From an uncultured Pelagibacteraceae bacterium (GTDB lineage: Bacteria > Pseudomonadota > Alphaproteobacteria > Pelagibacterales > Pelagibacteraceae), in contig CACDSY010000001.1 of NCBI GenBank assembly GCA_902555585.1, positions 1 to 64,000 of the forward strand: a stretch of 64,000 bases of DNA, in the 5' to 3' direction. Positions 31,819-41,186 of this stretch are shown piece by piece (position 1 is the stretch's first letter; each line of letters opens with the position of its first letter). Under the pieces are notes generated by a model. It searched no databases. It was not told the origin of the DNA and was given only the letters and a program-made list of their open reading frames with translations. The translations under genes and the position numbers were made by a program.

Positions 31819-33140
31819 TATTTTCTAGGAACAAAATCGTGGAAGTTTTGCGTCATTGCTTCTGGAAAGAACATAACACAAGCCAAAACAATCAATTGAA
31901 TTACTATAAATGGTGCAAAACCTCTGAAAATATCAGTTAGTGAAATGTGTGGTGGAGCAACTGATTTTAAATAGAATGCTGCAGGACCAAATGGTGGGCT
32001 TAAAAATGAAACTTGCATATTTACACAGAATAGTATTCCAAACCAAATAGGATCAAAACCCAGAGCTAGTACTATTGGTAAAAAAACTGGCATTGCTAAT
32101 AGAACTATTCCAACCCAATCCATGAATGCACCCATTATTAAAAACATTATTTGCATCATAAAGATTAAGTACATTGGTTTTAAATCATAAGCTAAAATAG
32201 TTTCTGCTACATAGGTTGGTCCACCCGCTAAAGAATAAGCTCCAGCTAAAACCGTAGCACCAAAAGTAATAGTTAATATGGTTCCTGAAGCTTTAAAAGT
32301 TCGAACAAGCGCATCTTTAAATAGAAACCATGTCAGCTCTTTTCTAGCGGCGATAATAATTAGTGTTGCAACTACACCCATACCAGCTGCTTCAGTTATA
32401 CCAGTCATTCCAGAATAAATTGAACCCAAAACAATTATAACAATACCAATAGGTGGTAAAAGACCAGGGAGATACGACATCTTTTCTTTTAAAGTTAAAG
32501 CTGGTTCATCACTTAACGGTGCAAGATGAGGTTGTATTCTTGTTCTAATAAGAATGTATGTAATTATTAAACCGGATATCATTAAACCAGGAACGATTGC
32601 TTCTTGAAACAACATGGTAATTGAAGTTTCTGTTGTTAGTCCATAAATAATTAAAACAATAGATGGTGGGATCATTGTGCCTAAAGAACCCGATGCACAA
32701 ATAATACCAATCGACATATCTTGATCATATTTCAATCTCAACATCTGGGGTAGTGCAATCAGCCCCAATAAAACTATCTCTCCTCCGATTATACCACTCA
32801 TCGCTGCCATTATTGTTGCCATGATTGCTGTTACTACACCTACTCCGCCTCTAGTTTTTCTTAACCAAGCATTTAAGGCATCATACAAGTCTCTTGCAAT
32901 ATTCGAGCGTTCGAGTAAGGAGGCCATGAATATAAATAATGGTACCGATAAGAATGAGTAAGTTACAACAAGAGAATAATACCTTGAAAGCAAAATTCCT
33001 AAAGCATGTTCACCTATGTATAAAAATACAAGCACTGCTCCCATAAAACCTGAAGCAAAACCCATAGGCACACCTATTGATATCAATGCTAATAGTCCTA
33101 CTATTAGTATTATCGAGAGTGTCCCTATCTCAAATTCCAT
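31818..33140 (-). CDS. dctM: TRAP transporter large permease (DctM)
   Basis: A 440-residue membrane protein with about 12-13 hydrophobic helices. Signature segments are 'LVVTYSFLSVPLFIFMASLLERSNIARDLYDAL' near residue 60, 'GIICASGSLGTMIPPSIVLIIYG' near 150, and 'TGITEAAGMGVVATL' near residue 235. It forms the sodium-driven transporter with DctQ and the periplasmic DctP. Substrates of such TRAP systems in sugar-acid operons include galacturonate, gluconate and aldarates. It sits 1 base after the dctQ stop. Confidence 0.92.
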   Translation of the reverse strand: MEFEIGTLSIILIVGLLALISIGVPMGFASGFMGAVLVFLYIGEHALGILLSRYYSLVVTYSFLSVPLFIFMASLLERSNIARDLYDALNAWLRKTRGGVGVVTAIMATIMAAMSGIIGGEIVLLGLIALPQMLRLKYDQDMSIGIICASGSLGTMIPPSIVLIIYGLTTETSITMLFQEAIVPGLMISGLIITYILIRTRIQPHLAPLSDEPALTLKEKMSYLPGLLPPIGIVIIVLGSIYSGMTGITEAAGMGVVATLIIIAARKELTWFLFKDALVRTFKASGTILTITFGATVLAGAYSLAGGPTYVAETILAYDLKPMYLIFMMQIMFLIMGAFMDWVGIVLLAMPVFLPIVLALGFDPIWFGILFCVNMQVSFLSPPFGPAAFYLKSVAPPHISLTDIFRGFAPFIVIQLIVLACVMFFPEAMTQNFHDFVPRK

Positions 33141-33141
33141 T

Positions 33142-33726
33142 TTATTTTAAATCTTTGGCAGGTTGGTACTGTTTTTCTTTAGGATTTTTCCAATCAATAA
33201 TTAAATTATTTATTGATTGTAGAGCTATAAGAAATATACAAATAAGTGTGAGTGGCTTCATGGTTGCAGGAATTGGTGGATCCCAATAAGTTGCAAATCT
33301 TTCCCAATTTATAAATGATCTATATGCATCTTCCATGCCTCCATAAATTACAGCAGCTGCAAAAGTAACAATAATAAGAGTACTAATTAGATCAAAAATA
33401 CGCTGAGTTGGCCTGCTTACATAGTCATATAATAAGACAATTCTGATATGACTTCTAAGTCTCGTAGCATATATTCCACCAACTAAATAACAAACACCTG
33501 CCAACCATAAACATAATTCATTGGCCCATAATGTAGGTTTAAATAGCACGTACCTCATAAAAATTTCATACATCATTACGATTACTATTACAGGGATTAA
33601 ATATTTAATTGTGTGGCTTAAAAATAATGAAATTCTATCAATCCAATTTATTGGAAAATCATCTTTACTTGCAACTTTTTCATTTTGCTCTTGTAATTGT
33701 TTGTCTTGTAACTCTTTATCACTCAT
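33142..33726 (-). CDS. dctQ: TRAP transporter small permease (DctQ)
   Basis: A 194-residue protein with four hydrophobic helices. The family motif 'MRYVLFKPTLWANELCLWLAGVCYLVGGIYATRLRSHIRI' near residues 68-108 matches the DctQ core, where the E-x-x-R-W-L-type segment is conserved. The N-terminal 30 residues are charged and lysine/glutamine-rich (cytoplasmic tail). It lies between the dctP hairpin terminator and dctM. Confidence 0.9.
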   Translation of the reverse strand: MSDKELQDKQLQEQNEKVASKDDFPINWIDRISLFLSHTIKYLIPVIVIVMMYEIFMRYVLFKPTLWANELCLWLAGVCYLVGGIYATRLRSHIRIVLLYDYVSRPTQRIFDLISTLIIVTFAAAVIYGGMEDAYRSFINWERFATYWDPPIPATMKPLTLICIFLIALQSINNLIIDWKNPKEKQYQPAKDLK

Positions 33727-33744
33727 TATTAAAAAATATTTATA

Positions 33745-33768
33745 AGAAGGGCCATTTAAGGCCCTTCT
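33745..33768 (-). terminator. Intra-operon terminator between dctP and dctQ
   Basis: A perfect 9-bp stem (AGAAGGGCC / GGCCCTTCT) with a 6-base loop lies 20 bases after the dctP stop, and on the minus strand it is followed by a T-rich stretch (TATAAATATTTTTT). It is a good rho-independent terminator or attenuator that would let dctP be expressed above dctQ and dctM. Confidence 0.8.
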
Positions 33769-33790
33769 ATATTTTGTTAAGTGCTTTTTA

Positions 33791-34807
33791 TTATAGGATA
33801 CCGTTAGCTTTCATGTAAGCTTTGTGTATCTCAATAAGAGCGGCAGCTTCAGGAGATTTTTTCTTCCATTCTTCCCAAGCTCCTAATGCAGCATTTCTGA
33901 ATTTAAGTCTGTCTTCTCTAGACCAGTCATGAAGAGTAACACCCATCTCATTTAAAGCTTTTACAGCTTCGGCATTTTTTCTCTCAACCAAACTAGTGAT
34001 AGTTCTACCACAGATTTCTATTGCAGCTAACATCGCACCTTGTTCATGAGGCTTTAACTTATTCCAAACTTTTGTGTTACAAGCTAGGTGGTCAGCTGGC
34101 ATAGAGTGGAAACCTGGATATGTAGCATATTTGTTTTGCTCATAGTGTCCACCAGCATAGTTTGTTGCTAATGAAGAATAGTCAGCACCATCAATTAGAC
34201 CAGTTTGTAAAGCAGTTGGAACTTCACCGAAGTCCATAACGATTGGTTTAGCTCCTAATGCTGTAAAGATCATACTTTCCATTCCTGGAGGTGATCTAAA
34301 TTTAAAGTCTTTTAGTGAAGCAACATCTGGAATTGGTCTGCTAGAAATTAAAGACTCATGTCCTGGTATCCACCAACCAATTAAAGTCATTCCATATTTA
34401 TTGTAAAGTGCATCAACAGCTTCTTGAGCTCCTGGGAAATTCAAGAATTCATATTGTTGATACGGGTTGTCATATCCACCCATTACATCGCCTGCGAATT
34501 GGAAAGCTGCATTTTTACCAGTTTGGTATCCAGCACCTGTCATATCACAGTCAATAATTCCAGTTTGTGCAGAGTTAAATACCTCAGCAGACTTTCCTGT
34601 AACTGATGATGAGTAGAACATTTGTACTTTTAAGCTTCCACCAGAAAACTTTTCAACGTTTTTAGCGAATTGAGCTGCAACTTCACCATTAGGTGAGCTA
34701 GCTGTAAAGTGAGTTTCTATTTTTAAAGTTTTTGCATTTGCAGAACCAAATAAAGCAATAGAGACCACAGCAATAGCAGCAGTTATTTTTGTTATTAATC
34801 TTAACAT
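33791..34807 (-). CDS. dctP: TRAP transporter substrate-binding protein (DctP)
   Basis: A 338-residue secreted protein of the DctP family. The signal peptide runs to about residue 25 (AVVSIALFGSANAKT). Typical features are 'SSPNGEVAAQFAKNVEKFSGGSLKVQMFYSSSVTGK' near residue 38 and, in the middle, 'KFRSPPGMESMIFTALGAKPIVMDFGEVPTALQTGLIDGAD' with the conserved Arg that pairs with the substrate carboxylate. The ligand is thus an organic acid, probably a sugar acid given the operon; the exact one is unknown. It is the first gene of the TRAP set, behind a 'GAGAGGAAATA' ribosome-binding site. Confidence 0.92.
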   Translation of the reverse strand: MLRLITKITAAIAVVSIALFGSANAKTLKIETHFTASSPNGEVAAQFAKNVEKFSGGSLKVQMFYSSSVTGKSAEVFNSAQTGIIDCDMTGAGYQTGKNAAFQFAGDVMGGYDNPYQQYEFLNFPGAQEAVDALYNKYGMTLIGWWIPGHESLISSRPIPDVASLKDFKFRSPPGMESMIFTALGAKPIVMDFGEVPTALQTGLIDGADYSSLATNYAGGHYEQNKYATYPGFHSMPADHLACNTKVWNKLKPHEQGAMLAAIEICGRTITSLVERKNAEAVKALNEMGVTLHDWSREDRLKFRNAALGAWEEWKKKSPEAAALIEIHKAYMKANGIL

Positions 34808-34931
34808 TATTTCCTCTCAGTTGTGTTATTAGTTAAATTTAAACACAAAGAGAAAAAGATTTCAAATAAAAGAGAGAATTTATATATTTGTAAAATATAT
34901 AATTTTTAATAGTACAACTTTTAGTCGAATA

Positions 34932-35900
34932 TTAAACCACTTCTGAAAGTAATGGTTTATTTGAGAAAAAACACTTTAAATTATTAACTGCTAGCATGCT
35001 CATAGCTAATCGTGTTTCATGTGTCGCACTACCAATATGAGGTAAGACAAAACAATTATCTAATTCTAAATATCTTTTATCTGGATTTGGTTCATTATTA
35101 AATACGTCAAGTCCAGCACCATATATTTTTTTGTTTTTCAAAGCTTCTATTAGTGCATCGTCATCTACGGTTGAGCCTCTTGATGTATTTATGAATACTG
35201 AATGTTTTGGAAATAATTTCAAAGTTTCTGAATTAATTATGTTTTTGGTTTCAGCAGTAGCAGGTGTATGTAAGCTTATATAATCACAATTAGGTAGCAT
35301 AGATTTTAAATCTGAATAATAGGTAGCATCTTTCTCAAAATCTTTAGGTAATTTATTTCTATTGAAATAAATTACTTTCATTTTAAAAGCTCTTGCTCTT
35401 TCAGCTACGATCTGACCAATTCTTCCCATTCCTATGATGCCTAAAGTTTTTCCTGTAATTTCATTACCAACCATTAATTTAGTAATATCTGGTCTATGAT
35501 CTTTCCAAGTATTTGTCTTAACTAAATTATAAGCCTCACCAATTCTTCTTGACGATGCTAAAATTAAAAGAATTGTTATTTCTGCTACAGCATCATTTAA
35601 TACATTTGGTGTATTTGAAATTTTGATATTTTTTTCTTTAGCTGATTGTGTATGAATATTGTCATAGCCAACTCCAACATGGCCAATAATTTTTAATTTT
35701 CCATTTAAACTATCAAAAAAATTTTTATCTAATTTATCAAAACTTGTAGATATTAAACCATCATATTCATTAGAAAGTTTTATTAATTCCTCATATGTGT
35801 AAGGTTTGTCTTCCAAATTAAGAGTTACATCAAATTCTTTTTTTAATATTTCTTCTGCACCATCAGAAATTTTTCGAGAAACTAAAATTTTTGGTTTCAT
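34932..35900 (-). CDS. D-isomer-specific 2-hydroxyacid dehydrogenase (glyoxylate/hydroxypyruvate reductase-like)
   Basis: A 322-residue enzyme. NAD-binding 'GKTLGIIGMGRIGQIVAERARAF' near residue 150, and the catalytic Arg, Glu and His are in 'INTSRGSTVDDDAL' near 236, 'DVFNNEPN' near 265 and 'VLPHIGSATHET' near 285. It reduces glyoxylate, hydroxypyruvate or another 2-ketoacid with NAD(P)H. It directly abuts the dehydratase gene upstream and lies 124 bases from dctP, so the TRAP genes probably have their own promoter. In a sugar-acid operon its likely substrate is glyoxylate or a 2-keto aldonate. Confidence 0.88.
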   Translation of the reverse strand: MKPKILVSRKISDGAEEILKKEFDVTLNLEDKPYTYEELIKLSNEYDGLISTSFDKLDKNFFDSLNGKLKIIGHVGVGYDNIHTQSAKEKNIKISNTPNVLNDAVAEITILLILASSRRIGEAYNLVKTNTWKDHRPDITKLMVGNEITGKTLGIIGMGRIGQIVAERARAFKMKVIYFNRNKLPKDFEKDATYYSDLKSMLPNCDYISLHTPATAETKNIINSETLKLFPKHSVFINTSRGSTVDDDALIEALKNKKIYGAGLDVFNNEPNPDKRYLELDNCFVLPHIGSATHETRLAMSMLAVNNLKCFFSNKPLLSEVV

Positions 35901-37676
35901 CTAATGAGAGTTTCTTAGAACACCTTTTGTTTTAGTGATGTCTAAATACTGATCTCTTGACATAATGCATGCGCCATCTTCAAGTTGACCAACATTTGAT
36001 CTAGATATTTCTTGCCACGGAGTTTGATTTGTAAGTTTTTTTATCCTTTTCTTTTTTCTTCTTTTAATAAATTCTAACTTTGTTATTTGAAGATCGACTC
36101 TTCTTTTATTAAGATCTATTGTCATTTTATCTCCTGTCTTAACAATAGCTAAATCACCGCCAACAGCAGACTCTGGTGATACATGAAGTATTGATGGGCT
36201 TTCGGAGGTACCACTCTGTCTTCCATCTCCAAGGGTTGGAAGTGCATTAATACCTTTTTTTAGTAGTCTATCAGGTGGTTGCATATTAACTACCTCAGCA
36301 GAACCAGGGTATCCAACAGGCCCACAACCTCTTATTATTAAAATAGAATTTTCATCTATTTTTAATTTCTTGCTATTAATCCTGTCATGATAATCCTCTG
36401 GACCTTCAAAAACTACTGCTTTTCCCTTAAAAACATTCGGGTGTTTAGGGTTTGATAAGTATCTATCTCTAAACTCTTTGCTAATTACTGAAGTCTTCAT
36501 AATTGCAGATGAAAAGAAATTTCCTTTCATAACTAGAAACCCAGCCTTATCAGTCAAATTATCTTTAAATGTTTTAATCACATTTCTATCTACATCGATT
36601 TTTTTTCTTAAATTTTGCGCAACTGTTTTACCAGTTACAGTAATTAAGTTTTTGTGAATTTTATTATTCTTCATTAATTCTTTCATGATTGCTGGTATAC
36701 CTCCGGCTCTATAAAAACCTTCCATTAAATGTTCACCTGCAGGTTGGCAATTTGCTAATAATGGTATTTTGTGCCCAAGCTTTTGCCAATGAGATAAATC
36801 AAATTTAACACCCATATGTTTTGCGATAGCAATTAAATGTGTAGTACAATTACTAGAAGCTCCTATAGCACTTGCAACTATAACTGCGTTTTCAAAAGCT
36901 TTCTTTGTCATAATTTTTGAAGGAGTTAAATCTTCGTGAACCATTTTTACAATTCTCGATCCAGTCTCAAAAGAAATTTGTTCTCTTTCTCTATAAGGAG
37001 CTGGTATTACTGCACATCCTGGTAAAGACATTCCTAATGCCTCAGCAACAGAATTCATTGATGAAGCCGTTCCCATTGTATTACAATGACCAGGGCTTGG
37101 TGAAGATGCTGCCGCCATGTCCATAAATTCCTCGTAATTAATTTCTCCCTTAGCATGCAATCTTCTTGCTTCCCAAATAATGGTTCCTGCACCAGCTTTT
37201 TTTCCTTTATAATTTCCATCAAGCATTGGACCACCAGATAAAACAATTGCAGGAATATTAACTGTTGCAGCTGCCATTAACGCTGCCGGGGTAGTTTTAT
37301 CACACCCGGTTGTAAGTATAACTCCATCAAGTGGGTATCCATAAAGTATCTCAACCAAAGACAAATATGATAAGTTTCTGTCCAACATTGCGGTAGGCTT
37401 TTTTCCAGTTTCTTGAATTGGGTGAGTAGGAAATTCCATCGGAATACCACCTGCTCTTCTAATACCATCTTTAATTCTTTTACTTAAATCCAAAAAATGT
37501 CTATTACATGGAGATAAATCGCTCCCTGATTGGGCTATTCCAATTATTGGATTTCCTGATTGAAGTTCTTTTCTCGTAAGACCATAATTTAGATATCTTT
37601 CTAAATACATGGCTGTCATGCCTGGATCTTTTGGGTCGTCAAACCATTGTTTACTTCTTAAATTCTTCTTTTTCAT
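35901..37676 (-). CDS. IlvD/Edd family sugar-acid dehydratase (arabonate/xylonate type)
   Basis: A 591-residue Fe-S dehydratase. Iron-sulfur and metal motifs visible include 'LTTGCDKTTPAALMAAA' near residue 122, 'GHCNTMGTASSMNSVAEALGMSLPG' near 197, and the C-terminal 'GDGRQSGTSESPSILHVSPESAVGG' near 485. The last two match L-arabonate/D-xylonate dehydratases rather than IlvD. The 'QTPWQEISRSNVGQLEDGA' C-terminus is also of that group. It converts a C5 or C6 aldonate to its 2-keto-3-deoxy acid. It starts divergently from the UxaA-like gene, 47 bases away, so these two dehydratases share a promoter region. Confidence 0.87.
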   Translation of the reverse strand: MKKKNLRSKQWFDDPKDPGMTAMYLERYLNYGLTRKELQSGNPIIGIAQSGSDLSPCNRHFLDLSKRIKDGIRRAGGIPMEFPTHPIQETGKKPTAMLDRNLSYLSLVEILYGYPLDGVILTTGCDKTTPAALMAAATVNIPAIVLSGGPMLDGNYKGKKAGAGTIIWEARRLHAKGEINYEEFMDMAAASSPSPGHCNTMGTASSMNSVAEALGMSLPGCAVIPAPYREREQISFETGSRIVKMVHEDLTPSKIMTKKAFENAVIVASAIGASSNCTTHLIAIAKHMGVKFDLSHWQKLGHKIPLLANCQPAGEHLMEGFYRAGGIPAIMKELMKNNKIHKNLITVTGKTVAQNLRKKIDVDRNVIKTFKDNLTDKAGFLVMKGNFFSSAIMKTSVISKEFRDRYLSNPKHPNVFKGKAVVFEGPEDYHDRINSKKLKIDENSILIIRGCGPVGYPGSAEVVNMQPPDRLLKKGINALPTLGDGRQSGTSESPSILHVSPESAVGGDLAIVKTGDKMTIDLNKRRVDLQITKLEFIKRRKKKRIKKLTNQTPWQEISRSNVGQLEDGACIMSRDQYLDITKTKGVLRNSH

Positions 37677-37723
37677 AAAATAATAAAATATATTATAATG
37701 ATATATAAAACCTAAATTAAAAA

Positions 37724-39229
37724 ATGAATAGTCTAATTGTACTCAATAAAAATGATAATGTAGGTGTAAGTCAATTTATTATACCAGAAAAAACGAAAAT
37801 TAATGGTCAAGATATAAGCACTATTGATCCTATACCATTTGGACACAAAGTTTGTTTAAAACCCATAAACAAAGGTGATCCTATAATTAAATATGATCAG
37901 ATAATTGGGTTTGCGTCAAAAAATATTACCGCTGGTGAACATGTTCATTCTCATAATTTAGAATTCAAAGAATTTGACAGAGAGTTTCAAGTAAAAAATA
38001 AAAAAACAATTATTGATGAAAAAGTTGATACCTTTTTCAATGGAATATTAAGAGATAACGGTCAAGTAGCTACCAGAAATTATATAGGTATTGTTAGTAC
38101 AGTTAACTGTTCAGCAACTGTTACTAAAATGATTGTAGAAAAAATAAAATATTCTAACATTCTAAATGATTATCCTAATATTGATGGCATAGTTCCGATT
38201 ACTCACTCAACTGGATGTGGAATGAATACTGTAAGCGAAGGAATGCAAATGTTTCAAAGAACAATTGATGGTTTTAAGAACCATCCAAATTTTTCTCATG
38301 TTTTTGTTATTGGTTTAGGTTGTGAATGTGCTCAAGTAAGTTTGTTTGATGAGTCTGTAAAAAAACATAATAGAATTCATTTTTTAACAATTCAGGATGA
38401 AGGTGGAACTAAAAAAATTGTTGAAAAGGTTCTATCACAAATAAAAAATTTATTGCCTGAAGCTAACAAAATTAAGAGAACCCCTCAGTCTGTTTGTCAT
38501 TTAACTTTAGCTCTTCAATGTGGAGGATCAGATGGATACTCTGGTATTACTGCAAATCCAGCTTTAGGAGTTGCAGCTGATTTGTTGGTTAAAAAAGGCG
38601 GAAGTTCAATATTATCTGAAACTCCTGAAATTTACGGGGCTGAGCATCTTCTAATTAATAGAGCTAACAGCCAAGAAACAGCTGATAAATTAATAGAAAG
38701 ATTAAAATGGTGGAAAAACTATACATCAATTAATAATAGTACAATGGATAATAATCCTGCTCCTGGAAATAAACGAGGTGGTTTAACTACCATACTTGAA
38801 AAGTCACTGGGTGCAGTTGCAAAAGGTGGTAAATCAATTCTAGAAGATGTGCTTGAATACGCAGAACCATTAAAAAATAAAGGTTTTAACTTTATGGACT
38901 CTCCAGGGTATGATCCAGTGTCAGTAACAGGTCAAGTTGCTTCAGGTGCAAATGTAATTTGTTTTACAACAGGCAGAGGTTCATGTTTTGGCTGCAAACC
39001 TGTTCCAAGTTTAAAATTATCTACAAATACTGCGATGTTTGAAAAAATGGTAGAAGATATGGACATAAATTGTGGGACTATTGCAGAAGGTAAAGAAGAC
39101 ATTGAAAAAGTTGGAAATAGAATATTTGATCTAGTTGTAAATACTGCTTCAGGAAATAAATCGAAAAGTGAAATTAACGGCTACGGTGACGAGGAGTTTA
39201 ATCCTTGGCAAGTAGGCGTGGTGATGTAG
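37724..39229 (+). CDS. Altronate/galactarate dehydratase family protein (UxaA/GarD-like)
   Basis: A 501-residue dehydratase. The N-terminal SAF domain (to about residue 85, with 'IPFGHKVCLKPINKGDPIIKY' and 'GEHVHSHN') is joined to the UxaA catalytic region: 'RDNGQVATRNYIGIVSTVNCSATV', 'THSTGCGMNT', 'LQCGGSDGYSGITANPALG', and 'FTTGRGSCFGCKPVPSLKLSTN'. The cysteines in the last two are iron ligands in this family. It removes water from D-altronate, galactarate or a related acid to give a 2-keto-3-deoxy product. It is divergent from the IlvD-like gene; the DMT permease follows 28 bases later. Confidence 0.88.
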   Translation: MNSLIVLNKNDNVGVSQFIIPEKTKINGQDISTIDPIPFGHKVCLKPINKGDPIIKYDQIIGFASKNITAGEHVHSHNLEFKEFDREFQVKNKKTIIDEKVDTFFNGILRDNGQVATRNYIGIVSTVNCSATVTKMIVEKIKYSNILNDYPNIDGIVPITHSTGCGMNTVSEGMQMFQRTIDGFKNHPNFSHVFVIGLGCECAQVSLFDESVKKHNRIHFLTIQDEGGTKKIVEKVLSQIKNLLPEANKIKRTPQSVCHLTLALQCGGSDGYSGITANPALGVAADLLVKKGGSSILSETPEIYGAEHLLINRANSQETADKLIERLKWWKNYTSINNSTMDNNPAPGNKRGGLTTILEKSLGAVAKGGKSILEDVLEYAEPLKNKGFNFMDSPGYDPVSVTGQVASGANVICFTTGRGSCFGCKPVPSLKLSTNTAMFEKMVEDMDINCGTIAEGKEDIEKVGNRIFDLVVNTASGNKSKSEINGYGDEEFNPWQVGVVM

Positions 39230-39257
39230 CTTTTTGATAAATTTTTCATAAATTATC

Positions 39258-40142
39258 ATGTCAAAAAATCAAAAAACCCCTTTAATTAAGGTTATTTTTC
39301 TATCCGCTTCAGGTTTTTTTTTATTTGTTTGTATGGACTCAACTGCAAAATATTTAGGAAATGTTATGCCAGTTACACAAGCTGTTTGGGGAAGATTTTT
39401 TTTTCACTTTGTCGCTCTTTGTGTCTATTTCGTAGTCTTTAAGCCAAAGCTAAATTTAACTAGAAATTTTAAAATTCAAATTATTAGATCATTATTAATG
39501 GTTACAGCTACTTTCTTTATGTTTAACTCATTACAAAGATTTGACTTAGTTGACATATACGTAGTTTTTTTTAGCGCTCCATTAATTGTTTCACTTTTAT
39601 CAGCATATTTTTTAAAAGATATATTGTCTCCTAAAGGTACAATTTTGATGTTGTTAAGTTTTGGATCAATTATTTATGCTCTAGGACCTAGTATGAGAGT
39701 ATTATCGCCAGAATTAATCTTTCCTATTGTGCCACCCCTATGTTGGGCACTTTATCAATTTTTTACAAAACTTATTTCAGGAAACAATGAGCCTTTCTCA
39801 GCTGTTTTCTATACCGCCGTTACTGGAGCCTTAATATTTACAATTTATATTTCATTCAATTGGGTGCCAATAGAAAATAATATTTATTGGATTGGTTTAG
39901 TTGCTATGGGAATTTTTGGTTTTATTAGTCATTTTATAATTATTTATGCAATTCAATTATCTAATTTATCATTTGTAACTAATTTTCAGTATTCTCAGTT
40001 ACTTTGGTCAACAATAATTAATTTTTTAATTTTTGGGGTTCCAGCAGATATAAGTAAAATAATTGGTCTTATTGGAATTATAATTTTCGGAGTTTTGTTT
40101 ATTAGAGTTGAGGGAACAAAGAAGGTTAAAAAAATTAATTAA
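39258..40142 (+). CDS. EamA/DMT-family membrane transporter
   Basis: A 294-residue protein with about ten hydrophobic helices. 'FVCMDSTAKYLGNVMPVTQAVWGRFFFHFVALCVYF' at residues 20-55 is the typical EamA start (small Asp/Lys, then TxxxxxRF). It lies downstream of the UxaA-like gene and may export or import an intermediate of the same pathway. It overlaps the convergent Gfo/Idh/MocA gene by 8 bases. Substrate unknown. Confidence 0.82.
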   Translation: MSKNQKTPLIKVIFLSASGFFLFVCMDSTAKYLGNVMPVTQAVWGRFFFHFVALCVYFVVFKPKLNLTRNFKIQIIRSLLMVTATFFMFNSLQRFDLVDIYVVFFSAPLIVSLLSAYFLKDILSPKGTILMLLSFGSIIYALGPSMRVLSPELIFPIVPPLCWALYQFFTKLISGNNEPFSAVFYTAVTGALIFTIYISFNWVPIENNIYWIGLVAMGIFGFISHFIIIYAIQLSNLSFVTNFQYSQLLWSTIINFLIFGVPADISKIIGLIGIIIFGVLFIRVEGTKKVKKIN

Positions 40143-41175
40143 TTCTTATTTTTTTACCTGATTGAGAACTTTTGTTTATTGCATCAAAAATTATCAAAGA
40201 ATTTAATCCATCCTTACCAGTCACTTTTGGTTTTTCTTTTTTCAAAACTACTCTAGAAAAGTGATCGATCTGATTAATTAAAGTTTGATTGCTTCTTTGA
40301 ACTTTAATTTTACTATTAAAAATATTATTCCACCAACTTCTTTCTTTTTTATAGTACCATAATTTTAAATTTGGAAATTGAACAGAGCCTCTTGTTCCTC
40401 CAATAAAATATGAAGATTGATCAGTTATTGGATAAGCAGGATTTTCTCCAGCTGTTAATTCATAGCTCCATGGAGAAGTTATCGTATCAGATACATTAAG
40501 AGTACATAAAGTTCCAGATTTAAAAAATAAATTTACTGAAGCTGTATCCTCAACCTTATATTTCCTAATATTATTTGATTTAAATGCCTGAACATACTTA
40601 ACAGGACCAAGCAAATAACAAATCATATCAATATCATGAACTAAATTAATACCTAATGGGCCACCACCTTCTCTTACTCTCCATTTTTCATTAAAATATT
40701 TTTTATGTTTATAAAGCCAGCATAAAATATTTGCAGACACAATTTTTCCAAGTTTTTTATTTTCTATTATTTTTTTAACTTTATTAACAATTGAATTATG
40801 GCGTCTATGATATCCTATCAGTAATGAAGTTTTATTTGAGCGTGCATTATTAATAATTTTTTTTGCAGATTTAATATTATCTGAAATCGGCTTCTCTAAT
40901 AATACAGGAATTTTAGATTTCAAAAATCGAACAGTATCAGTTTCGTGTAGAACATTCGGTGTTGCAATTATCACTGCATCGGGTTTATCTTTTGCTAATA
41001 AAATTTTGATATTTTTATAAAGTGGTACACTGAATTTTCTAGATAATTCTATCCCATTTTTTTTTATTTCAACAATTGAGTGAAGAGATGCTAATTTTGA
41101 TTTTTGAATAGCTTTAATATGTTGTAGTCCCATTAAACCTATTCCAACAACAGATATTTTAATTTTCTTAGACAC
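40135..41175 (-). CDS. Gfo/Idh/MocA family sugar oxidoreductase
   Basis: A 346-residue NAD(P)-dependent dehydrogenase. The N-terminal Rossmann motif is 'SVVGIGLMGLQHIKAI' at residues 8-23, the catalytic Lys is in 'PVLLEKPISDN' near residue 92, and 'GPLGINLVHDIDMICYLLGPV' near 172 holds the second catalytic region (His-Asp). It probably oxidises or reduces a sugar or inositol. It is the last gene of the sugar ABC operon (43046-46140), 11 bases after the SDR. Confidence 0.85.
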   Translation of the reverse strand: MSKKIKISVVGIGLMGLQHIKAIQKSKLASLHSIVEIKKNGIELSRKFSVPLYKNIKILLAKDKPDAVIIATPNVLHETDTVRFLKSKIPVLLEKPISDNIKSAKKIINNARSNKTSLLIGYHRRHNSIVNKVKKIIENKKLGKIVSANILCWLYKHKKYFNEKWRVREGGGPLGINLVHDIDMICYLLGPVKYVQAFKSNNIRKYKVEDTASVNLFFKSGTLCTLNVSDTITSPWSYELTAGENPAYPITDQSSYFIGGTRGSVQFPNLKLWYYKKERSWWNNIFNSKIKVQRSNQTLINQIDHFSRVVLKKEKPKVTGKDGLNSLIIFDAINKSSQSGKKIRIN

Positions 41176-41186
41176 TTATATAAATT

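Noticed and set aside
33745-33768. Hairpin as part of a regulatory RNA
   Set aside because: Its stem-loop and following U tract are simply explained by a terminator after dctP.
36917-37126. Short open frames opposite the IlvD/Edd-type dehydratase gene
   Set aside because: They are antisense to a long well-conserved gene and show no independent start signal or family.
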